Shown: piece after piece, positions 22,801 to 34,100 of the stretch
Layout: the number at the start of each line of letters is the position of its first letter
Numbering within the stretch: the stretch's first letter is position 1
Assembly: GCA_965644295.1 (NCBI GenBank)
Contig: CBFFRP010000328.1
Span: 1 to 57,810 of the forward strand
Reading direction: 5' to 3'
DNA length: 57,810 bases
DNA from: Paraphysomonas bandaiensis
Taxonomy: Eukaryota > Chrysophyceae
Program-made: the position numbers and the translations under genes
Notes under the pieces: generated by a model
What the model saw: only the letters and a program-made list of their open reading frames with translations
Database searches by the model: none
Told to the model about the DNA's origin: nothing

Positions 22801-23329
22801 CCTCATTGCTGATGTACTGAAAATACTACGTCGAATTGCCAAAGCTGAAGCCGAAATGTTGTTTCACCTATATGAGAACTATCCTGGAAGTTTACCACAC
22901 TTTTCTGAAAGGATATCGAATGCAATTAATCGTGTCACCGATGCGATTACTGTAGAGTTGCAAGATTACAGTCCCGGCGACGATCTATTCGAGGAGTTAT
23001 TTCCTATTATTCGAAGTAACTTACCTGAGAAGCTTGCTGTTATGGCTTGGGACCGTGCTCGTACTCACCTGCCACTCCAGTACCAGAAAAATGCAATTGC
23101 TTCTGGGCTTGCGAGTCATTTGGTGTACACCGAAGGCATTCATTTGGTGGAATCGCAGCCAGATGAACTTTTGGCTAAGCGCGCATTTGCCTACTACAGA
23201 GCAGAGCAGGTTATGAAGAACCTTGTGAGTAGTCTGGAGTCTGGCTGTCCTTCACCGGAAGATATGGCTTCCGCAATCAAGTTTCTTAAAGTTGGTGGAG
23301 CCAGAACTATATTCGAATTACATGAATAA
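19858..23329 (+). CDS. GDH2: NAD-specific glutamate dehydrogenase, large (GDH2) type
   Basis: Exons 19858-19987, 20039-20076, 20131-20310, 20365-21091 and 21180-23329 (introns 51, 54, 54 and 88 nt) encode about 1074 aa, the size of fungal/protist NAD-GDH (~115 kDa subunit). The enzyme oxidatively deaminates glutamate to 2-oxoglutarate and ammonia with NAD+, feeding the TCA cycle. Splicing joins VPWFLNEMP to QSYFKQI and TMELG to LVTCPQMG, both continuous with the family. The catalytic half shows HNRFRDIARGGLRIV, EGGAKAVIQID, the dinucleotide-binding stretch GGPDGDVAGN (about 713-723), GIADGFGVAEDPNGLD and VVEGANLFFSPDAR. All key regions are present and no break is seen. The N terminus (Ser/Thr/Arg-rich, few acids for the first 25 residues) could be a mitochondrial presequence, which I cannot confirm. 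The first 5' splice site (GTGCCT) is weak, so the first two exons are the least certain. Confidence 0.9.
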
Positions 23330-23754
23330 TTCTTATGATGGCATTTATAATGCCAATCATTCAACGAGTTAGTAGTGATTAGATATGTAACGATAAAATA
23401 CTTGGCTACATGGTACTTTTGGAGCTTAACTCTTTCACAAAGTAATATGAAAAAGTATTTCGGACAAAACCGTATTTGCTGTGATTTGTGGGAAGCCAAA
23501 AGAGATATTCAAAAGTCGGTGTGTATTGTGTGTGTGGTTTGTAAACTGCTGAAGATAAAAAGAACAATAATGGAATAGGCATCTCACGGCGCTCTCACTT
23601 CAATACTGGCATTGTGCAGTTGAGAAATTTACAATGCACTATCTAGCGGTAAAATTTCAAACGTGAACACAATTTCTTGTAGTATAAACGCTTATTTATT
23701 GGGATAGCAAGTAAAAATTGCAATTATATTGACTACAACTGCGCCAATTAATAG

Positions 23755-23875
23755 ACCTTTTCGTGGTGTTCTGGGCGATAAGTACCGGACATATTTCTCC
23801 GGGAAACTAACGTGAGCCGTCTATACATAGTCAGTAGATATTGTTCTGCTTAGTCATAGCCAAATGCTAAATTAG
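23755..23875 (-). repeat. R1 repeat, truncated copy
   Basis: Aligns with 24445-24565 in the same orientation (TGGTGTTCTGGG.GATAAGTAC, ATTTCTCCGGGA.ACTAAC, TAGTCATAGCCAAATGCT). It ends where the fuller copies continue into the hairpin. Confidence 0.8.
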
Positions 23876-24424
23876 GTCTGAATCTGAAACACCTATATGC
23901 TAATAATAAGACATTCACTCCTACCATTCTACGTACAAGCAGAAAGTCTATCATTCACACTAAAGGATTAATAGATGTTACAGTCTCCAACGTTAAGTAA
24001 TATCATTGATAAACGTAATGATTTTGGCGAGTGATAGTCACGAATGTTAGAAAATGATCTAACCGAACAAAATTTTCACTCTATGCTAATAATATAAATT
24101 ATAATCAATATCTCTTATCTTTTACCAGTTTCATGTTATCTTTACTTCCACTCATTTCTCTTATGATCTTATTTCGTCGTTCACTTGCATCGTCACTCCT
24201 ATATTCCGTTTCACTATTATATACTCATCGTCACGATATATTAACTCTCATAATACAGTTATAATATAAGTACCTTGCATGTACAGCTTACAATTCTCTC
24301 AAATAGGAGCAAAACTCAAAACGAATGTAAAGCATGAGTGTAAACACAAAAGTATATATGTTGTATCTGCTCAAAGCATGAGGATGATAACGCAGCATCA
24401 CTATATATCTATAATGAACTCTCC

Positions 24425-24885
24425 TCAACAAAGTCGGGCACGCACCTTTTAGTGGTGTTCTGGGGGATAAGTACAGGCCGTATTTCTCCGGGAGACTAAC
24501 ATGAGACGCATATACATAGTCAGCAGATACTGTTCTGCCTAGTCATAGCCAAATGCTTGTGTGGTTCAAGTGACGCTAATAGTATCACTTGTGAAGACGT
24601 CTTTGGGCCTTGACGAATAAACAGGCATCCGGGAATGGGCCCACCTCCAGGGCACCCGGGGTATTGGACTGCCTACTGAAGTCAAGCATCCGTGCTAGTT
24701 CACCTTAAGGACAGAGAGCTAACGTGGTTGCACCTTGGTGCTTGCGGTGACGCACAAGCAGCTTTCATAGCGCTAAAGTAGAACATCAGAGTTAAGAACT
24801 AGTGAGTTAACTTGTTTTACTGAATTTGTTTTGACTCTTAGACGCCTGTTGCTAATAATCAGATATTCACTACTATTATGAAGTC
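24425..24885 (-). repeat. R1 dispersed repeat, near-full inverted copy
   Basis: Reverse complement of the 17405-17890 copy. With that copy it forms an inverted pair around the glutamate dehydrogenase gene, about 6.5 kb apart. Its left end, read on the minus strand (AGTAGTGAATATCTGATTA), also matches the left end of the nested element at 53667. Confidence 0.8.
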
Positions 24886-25180
24886 GCAACCTAAATATAG
24901 CTACATCAAAGCTATGAGAAGTGTACATATCAATATGCTCGTCTGGATATATTATATTAGAGGCCAAGTATGATAGCTTAGGAGTTGGGGAGGTTTTGAG
25001 ACAACCATACCAAAACATCCAACATCCAAATACGTGAAAGTATCTCGCTTTTAAACATTCATATAATACAACACTAAATGTAACCATCATGTTATACACT
25101 TGTACAGATTATATATCCGACTACAGCCGAACTTTTTTATGATATACTAATATCATACAATAAAATAGATTATTGGCATA

Positions 25181-28100
25181 TTAGTGGAATTTATTTTCAT
25201 GTATCTTCAACTCTTCATATATTCCAACAGTTTGGCTGTCATGTGTACTAAGATCCTCCCACTTGGTTTGTTGCGGAAAACACTTAAGCTCTTCATATTC
25301 TCCCTGTGTTGTGCCTGTCACAGCCGATCGATCATCGAAATGCATTTCGCTCATAGTCAGCTCACTGAAATCAGTGCTAACGTCATCCCAATGTTGATTT
25401 GAATCAATAAAATGGGATGCTTCAGGCAATGCCGTCAAAATATCACCATCTGCTTCAGTATCACATGCAGCATATTGCACTACAGGCTTCCCCCTTTCGT
25501 TTCTCTGACCGACCTTTGGCGAACCCATGCTTATTTCATTTTCTGAGGTAGAGCTTGCTTCCTCGTGCCCTAGAGCAGCACCTTTCCTCGAAACCTCAGA
25601 AGTCAATCGGCCTGATTCTATAAAAAGTTTAGACGAATCATACATCTCTGTCTGAGCCTGCCACAGGACTTTATTCATTATTTTTCCAATAGGGTCACCC
25701 CCACTATCTGCAAAAACAAAGCCTTTGGTATTAGATTTAGCCTGAAGCTGTTTAATGTCATTTGGTATCAATAGTTGCCTTTGTATAACAGATGAACTGG
25801 AGCGTACGCTAAAATCTAATGCTGGGTTTGCTAGCCCGATGCCTCGGTTCATATTTTTCCATGCTCTAACCTGGTGCTCCTCTTTTAACTGGGCCCTTCT
25901 CTTCTTGACAGATGTGTGACTCGCTGGAGGCCTTGCTTTAGCAGAGTCACTACAGTGGAATGCAGGAGAAATATGCTTTAAACGTGCTTCCTTTTTACGA
26001 TTTGGCAGTACGTACGCATAGCGGTAAAGTAGGCCTAGGAAAAGTAAAACATATGGCAACGCAAGAAGGTATGGTGAAACTTCATATAAGTAGCCATTAG
26101 CTATGATAAAGCAGCACCAAGCTGTCGGGATAACAACATCCAGCATACATTCTTGCACCATCTCGTGACTCAGGGCAATAGCCACTGGAATAGCAACACA
26201 CAATGTTGTCAATTTTCCCATTTTCGCTGCTCTATTTTCTCGACAGAGTGCAACATCTTTGTCATCTAATTTCATCAGTAATTGAGCAGCCGGTAGATGG
26301 CACAGTTTGTCGGTTCTAGCAGCGCGGCATGATGCTGATAAGTGCTGTACAACTCGGACATCGCCGTACACAGCATTGTCATCTCCACCTCTAACCTTCA
26401 CATTCATTATATAGTTAAGAGTATGATATATTTTCTTCAATTGTGGTCTTAAGTTTTCAATAACGAACACATGAGTCACCATGACTAGGATCACTTCGTT
26501 AATAAAGACATCCTGTATTACAGCAATCACCACCTGCGCCCCCCATGCAAGCATCGTTACTCGTGAATGCATCGCGGCCCACTGCAATATCCAGTACATA
26601 CAAAACAGCCATATTGCGATGATGAGAGCCCAACACATCAACCAGGTCGTCCCATCCACCTCAGCTGGATTGGCATTATCAAATTGGAAGAACTGCTTTC
26701 GCAACAAAAAACGTTTAATGGGAGAAACTTGTTCCAATATAAAGTGCTGAATAAGTGCCGTGTCTCTGCAACCCTCTTCACCTTCAATAAAACTCTCCAT
26801 ATCAGCCTGTATTGCCTGCACTTGATCACGTACACGCTCCAATTTCCATTCGATGCGTTGTCTTGCAGTGTGAAAGAGAACGCGCTGCTTCAACGAAAGA
26901 GGCTCAGGAGTACCGTCTACGTAGACACCAAGTGACACCTGTATCGCCTCCAGATTAGCCTTGCGATCATCTGACAAATCACTCACTCTCCAAGGGTACG
27001 ACGATGACTCTGTTCCGTTCTCTAAAAATTTCTGAACATCGCAGAGAAGCACGTTAGCTTCTTCCTCGACAGTCAACTGGTCGTAATATGAATGTAACTC
27101 CATATGACGTTCAAACTCCGAGAGGTTGTGCTTGCCAAGCATATATGATATCGTCTTATGTAATTCCGACAGCTGTCTGTACTCTTGAATTGGACATTTC
27201 TTAGGAACTGAATACCATCGTGGCTTTTGCGATGCATAGTCCTCAATAATATGAGCAACAATAATTTGTGGGAGCACGGAAAGAAGACTTACAGATATGG
27301 CAACCACCATATAAAACTGTACACTGGAAGGAGGAGGGCGGAGAGTACATGACTTGTCATCATCGTCCCATATACATTTCTTCAAAGCACTTGAGTATGG
27401 AGAAGGGTCATTTTCACATTGTTCAGGAGTTGTATTGTTGTACTCTTCACAGGACTGGTCATCTGGGAATAATATACCGAAAAACAATGCATCAACGAAT
27501 AGAATGATCAGGACATATGTACACACAATAAAATAGCGATGTACGCGAGTGAGACGCAGAGAAGGGTAAGTAAATATTCGAATCCAATCGTGCTCCCGAA
27601 TGACAGCTGTTACGAATCGAGATAGTGGATCTTTTTCAGCTAATAAACTAGACGGTGGGAGGGCATCGTCAAAATACTGTCCGACTTTCTCTGTAAGATA
27701 ATAAAAAATGCCTGAGTGCGGTAATCGATTTTTCTCAGATACGTGTATTTTTCTAGAAGACTGAGTGCGTTGCAAAATATCTTGTTCATCACAGTTCCGA
27801 AGGAAACTCGTTCGAGAACCTGTGACCTCGGACGTATCCACTTCAGAATGAAGCGTTTGAGAAACAGACCCCACATTCTCATCATTGTCTCCCGAATCAT
27901 AGGAATCGATATGCTTTGTAAAAAATCTCTCCGCGTTTCCACTACGCGGTGTTGTTAAGCCTGAGGCAGATGACAAAGTAGCTGATATTACACTCAAATC
28001 CGATCGAGATTCATCAAGAAATTCACTGGGACATAGGCTACCCGAGCGACACGTCGCGGTGCGCGGACTTAATATATTGGTGCTCGACCTGCATTCTGAT

Positions 28101-31100
28101 ATACTGGATTCGGACAAAATGCGGGATCGTGTTACGTTTTTCAGGGAAGCCACTTGCACAGGTCGTTGTTTCGTATCGCGCTTTTGTTTATCAAAAATTT
28201 TCCAATACCTAGGTGTCATGAATGCAGCAGCCAAGCTAAACTTCTTCCTGCGTGCATTGATTTCAATCAAACCATTCTCTCGTGATGTTTTATCCGCGCC
28301 ATAAGCCTTTTGAACATACCGAATATAATTCGCATCGAAATCATCCCAGTAGCTAAGCCAAATTATGGTTATAATCATGATGAAGAACATTAAACTCAGC
28401 ACAGTTAATAGAGGAATCATAGCTTTCATGTTTGTGACAATATCAGCCGGATTATTCAGCAGAGTAGAAACCAACTCGGTACCGATAGAATCAACCATAG
28501 CGCCATACTCAAGTAGATTCGTGCTTGCCCCATCTCCATCGTCGTCACCTTCTTCGTAATCAAAATCAAGTCGACGCCTAGAATTTATATAGTGCGAGAA
28601 ATGAGGGTGGTCAGAGTGCAACCAGTCAACTTTCTTTCGTAGTCGTCGCCGAGATATTGGTGGGCACAACTCCAACAAATTATAGCATTTGAACTTCACC
28701 TCATACGCAGAGTATGACAAAACATCACAGGGACACGCAGTCAATGAACCACCAGTGAAAGTGGTACATCCAGGATCCGATTGAGACCAATTCTGTGGTG
28801 ACGTGTATTGCATTAACAACTCGTAAGTAGTGCTGTACTCTTCCTGTGTAGGTCCTACATCGACAGTGGGAACTTCAGCGACAGATGTAAAACGCAATAC
28901 ACGAGAAGTGAGTGCGCTCGTTGATGATACGTTGATGGCGGTGATATATGGATTATTGGTCCATTCTAGCAGGGAAAGACGCACATATTGACCAGCGGAG
29001 GCACTGGACCCACAAGCCCTTAAACCAGTCGACGGAAGAATAATGGTGGGCAATTTATTTTTCGAACCCGACGCAGGAGGGGTCAAAACTGCATTGGACA
29101 GGTTCTCTGCATCACCAAAACTTACAGACGCTTTAACACCATCACTAACTATTTCATAGGTACTTTCTCCACCAACCATGTTTCGGCTAACACTGGAAAT
29201 GAGTGAGTCCATAGTAATACTGAGCTCGCTCTCAATAGACTCTATGAGAGTGGTCAGTGTGCCATTGCCGATTCTACCGTCGTCGAGCATCAGTGATAAG
29301 GCATACGAAAATTTCGACACAATATTACCCATACTTACGTGAGGTGAGGTATGCATGTCATTGAGAAGAGCTTCATTGCTCAAGTACCCCATATCGGTGA
29401 TATTATTGAGCAAGCGCAATACAGATAAACACGATACCATTACATCTTCGTTGACAACATCATGCGGATCAAACGTCGAAGTGAGCGTTGCTGACAGCGC
29501 TTGCAACAGCTCGTGCGAAGGGTCAGTACTCCTAATCAAATACTCCAGGGACTGACACATGAATTCACGGGCACCAGTTCGATTAACGAATTCGGAATAA
29601 GTTAGCCCACATGAAGTACCATAAAAGCCAGTGCTACAGGAACACTGTGTTAAACAATTGGCATTGTCAGCAGCACATGTCTCCAGTTCCTTCAAACTGC
29701 TGGATTCCTTGAACAAACATACACCATGGCCAGAGCAATCGCTATCACTCACAGTGGTAGGACAGGGTTTCTGTGGCTGAGAACATGCACCAGACACACA
29801 CGAGTATGGAGTACACTCTGCATCACTCTGACATGTATCTCCTATGCTCAGCACAGTGAATTCAGACTCCTCGACGCAAGCAATATTAGATTCGCCATGT
29901 ACACCATAAAACCCATCCATACAACTCCCACATGTGTTCACCACTGTGAAACAGGGGGCACGATTGAGTGCAACACAATCAGGAGCGTTAGAGCAGTCGA
30001 CTGCACTCAATGCAATGGCACCTGTATTAACAGTCTGGACGATAGATGCCAAATCTCCTGATACGACAGCATCGTTCACCAAAAACCACAACGACGATAC
30101 ATAAGCAGCCGACTCTCCTTCATGGGACACAATGCTAGCGTACCCTTCTGCTCTAGCCCCGAAAATATCACTCACATGAACTGAGCATGCAATCGAGTAA
30201 TTTTCGCTGTTCAGACCGTTGGGCATGAAGGTATCCAGATATGATTTCTGGCTCGAAATTCCAAGTGTCATGAGAGTAGCTTCTGTTGTGTTTCCAGCTT
30301 TAGAACCTGATAACTTATAAAAGAAAGTGTAATACAGAGGATAGTCTTCGATGTCATCAATCCAATATGGTGCGTCGAAGAGAAAGCGGGTTTCCATTCC
30401 AATTCCTTCGCTAGGCGATACAGTAAGTTCTCCAGAAGATGGAGGTCCATTTGTTGACAATGTTAGTTCTGAAAACAAGGTCCCTGAAGTAGTGGAATCA
30501 GAGTGTAGAATCGTAGTAGTTAGCCGAAATGTATAAAACCTCCCACTAGCAAAAGAATTTGGGATACAGCTTAATGGGAAGTCCTGAGTTCCATTAGAAA
30601 ATACTTTCCTGGCAGGTGTACGTAAGTACGACTCCAATGGTAGAGCATTGCCACTATCGTCAAATAGTTCCCACGTCCCCAGAATGGTATCAGTTGTTCC
30701 CACAGCTTGTGATATCTTACCGTGAATTTGAAGAATAGAGCTCGATGAGAATTTCTTTATGGAAGTAGATATTGACGGCTGTGCAACAGTCCCCTCACTA
30801 TCAGAAACTTGTACACTGACGGTGTCGTATTCATAGCTCCCATCTGGTGCAAAAGCTGCAGCTGTAAATGTATATACTACCCCAGTAATCATTCCAGAAA
30901 CATCGACAGGGACAATATCCATAACAGGAACATAGCTAGGCAACGGAGTATTCAGCAAATGATCGCATGTATCCCCGAATACTACTCCGTCGACAGCATT
31001 CTGCATTCCTGTGACAGTACAGCTCCAGGAAAGTAACAGCGTACCAGTAGCAGAATGAAATGGAGGGACATCTTCCACTACAGAGTTAGAGGCATCAAAC

Positions 31101-34100
31101 TCAACTGTGCTGTTCGGTGCAACAAGTAAACTGCTAGCACCACGGATAGAAACATACACACTGCTTACATCTACGTTAATGGCTAATGATGCAAAATTTG
31201 ACGCCCCATTTTCTAGAGTTGCGTACACGTACACTTTGTATTCACCGCCAGCGTCAAGCGTATATGGATCGAGCTTGAATTTACTTGGGTCAGGACTAAC
31301 AGACTTGATGTGTGGTTGCAATACCGTAGATTTATATACTTTCCACGTAAATATCGTCCGATTAGAGGTTGAACAATCAGGCAGCTTTGCAACAGCTTGC
31401 GCTGAGAATGCGTTAAAACGTTTCACAGTTCTTAGAGCAGAACCTTCAATATTTACAGAGGGTTTGGAATATTGGGATGGATCAAGCACGGTTACAGCCA
31501 CGGAGTGAGTGGTAACACCAAAGGTTCCATTCCGCATAAAATTACTCAATCTCAAACTGATAGTATAAGTTGTAATTGAGAGTAATGAAAAGGGAACTCG
31601 AATTGGTGCTGATATCACGGTCGTTAGGTTTAATAATTTCCATATCTTACTGGCGTCAGTTTGATCTGCTGTAGACACTTTCCACTCAACCGATTTCCAT
31701 GGCCTGCCCCCATTTCCGGTGGAAGCAGACGCATCCAGAACCAAATCTGTCTGACACTCTCCACCTGGACGAGAAGAGGTCAAATACACAACAGGTTGTA
31801 GAATAGTGGCAGGGTAATTTACGGTAACTGATTGGGCCGCTGCGTATTCATTTGTCGCGCAGAGGGCGCTGTCATAGCATGATGCTTTCACCGTGTTATC
31901 ACGCAGCGTGATGATATCAAGTGGTTCCAAGAGAGACAACTGTTGCCGGTCCTTTACCTTTGCACACAGACCAGATCCACAAAATGTTATAGTAACACAA
32001 GTGTCACTTGTCCAGCTACATGACGCATAGTCCGATCCAGTAAAGGAAAAAACGCTGGTACACTTCCATTCGTTACCATGAGCTGGATTGAGCACTGAAG
32101 CAGCATAGTCCGTGCTCGAATCAAAACACAGAGATACTGAACGACCACTTTTCGAAAACACCGCATTTAAAACTCGGGGAGGAGGATGATTATCGTGCAA
32201 ACCAATGACTTCTAGTTCATGGGGAGGCGGAGTCAAGTACTTGGCTGCTCCCGGGCCTGAAACATCCAGCACAACAGTGTATACACGCCTCGCGTTCAAC
32301 GGGCTGACTATGAATGTCCTCGACAAGCCGTTTTTTCGGTTAATTGTCGAGAAATCATGGTGAGGTGGTATCGCAGTGATGTCGTCGGCCGGTGCTCCAG
32401 CTTCATTGAAAAACAACGGCGCTACAGTTATCGGAGAAACTTCCTCTGGGAACGCCTGAATATCATATTCGAATATGTACTTGGGGTGTGATGCTCCATA
32501 GACACCGTGTGTAACAAAGGTTGGGGCAGACAAGTATGAAATTTCACGGCAACATAAGGTCTCATTAGCAGTTTTCGTAAACAAAACCTCGTCATGCGTT
32601 ATACCAAGGCCGGTTGAATCCTCAATATAACAGTACACGTTGTATAGAGTTGATGCAATTAAATCAGTGATATTGACAATAACATGGATATGTTCGTGCA
32701 GATTCCCGGAAGGAATCATAACTGAGTGTCCCTCCGCCTTCAGCGCCGATCGCGTAATTTTCGATACAGCAAGCTCTTCATTCGAAAACGCATCACAATA
32801 TACCTGCCCACCTATCGGGGTTGTTGACACGTTTACGTGTACCAAGGCGTAGTTGCGCGAGGTAATCACCGACAATGATTCAATTGTCGCCACCTCTTGC
32901 TGCGCCGACTCCCGCGATAAAAAATACATGACCATGTAGTGCTTTGATAACGTCGTTGATGTTCCCATGATACACGATCCCTCTGTATATAATGCAATAA
33001 CTCCTATCTCAGGCTGACTACAAACTCGTGTCGCCGGGGTTCCGCTAGCTGACAGCAACATATCACAACCAACACATAAAAACCCAGGAGTTGCCTGCCA
33101 TTGGACTCCCCCACATTCAAATGACATGCTCTCTTCCGTGGAATATCCCGCAACTATCTTGACAAGCTCATTCGTCACCGTCTCGTTGGAGCAAGTGTAG
33201 TTAAAATAGAATCGAGTGCTGTTGACAGCTGCAACCCCAGAAAAGGCAATGGAAGCTTGGTAATATTCCAAGTCAAACGGAGTTGCCAGATTGCCTGTAA
33301 CAAATTCAGTAAATAATCTGTCTACTCTTGACACTTCGGCAAGGTTATTAACAGCATACGCCATCAACTGCTCATTATCACCTCGTGAAGATGAAAGTAA
33401 AGTGTTGCTTAAATCGGAATTGGAATCGTAAATGCTATAAGCTGAGACAACATAATAAGTCGGGACAGCTGTTGGAAAGTAAGTAGGAAGTCGGGTTGGT
33501 TGTGTCGTCAGCATACGAGTGGGTTGACAGGAAGGAACACATGTTGGAGACGTGGTTGGTGAGAACGTAGGTGAGAGTGTGCGATCATATGCGAGTTTAG
33601 TCGGCTGAACAGTTGGTGGGAGTGACGGTCCACTAGTTGGATATTGTGTAGGAATAGAAGTTGGGCCATACGTCGGAGCAGGAGATGGTGAATGAATTGA
33701 TGTTGGAAATGGTGATGGAAACATTGTCGGTTCAAAGGTCGGTTTTACTATGTGAAATACCGATGGACAAGTTGTTGGAAGAGGTGTGGCAGGTACAACA
33801 GGACGATACGTAGGAAGACAAGAAGGAGTATGTGTAGGTGCCGGTGAAGGTGTGGATGTAGGAACTTCACTTCGAGAGAAAGAAGGTAAATATGTCGGTA
33901 CATCGGTCAGTGAGTTAGTTGGGAGTACACTAGGACTATGAGTAGGATGCGAGGTTATGGAATTAGTTGGTCGGCTACTTGGCTGTGCAGTAGGCGTGCA
34001 CGTTGGGGGACGTGTTGGCAGCATACTAGGTTTAGTAGTGGGATAGAATGTAGGTGTGAACGTGGGCTGTAAAGTTGGCATTGACGTTGGTTGCACAGTT

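Larger units (their letters stand above)
23330..25180. other. Intergenic with R1 repeat copies
   Basis: Spacer between the convergent 3' ends of the dehydrogenase gene (+) and the giant receptor gene (-). It holds two R1 copies. The 23880-24420 stretch between them is AT-rich with nothing recognisable. Confidence 0.6.

Noticed and set aside
22216-22842. 208-codon minus-strand ORF
   Set aside because: Lies entirely antisense to the conserved catalytic part of glutamate dehydrogenase.
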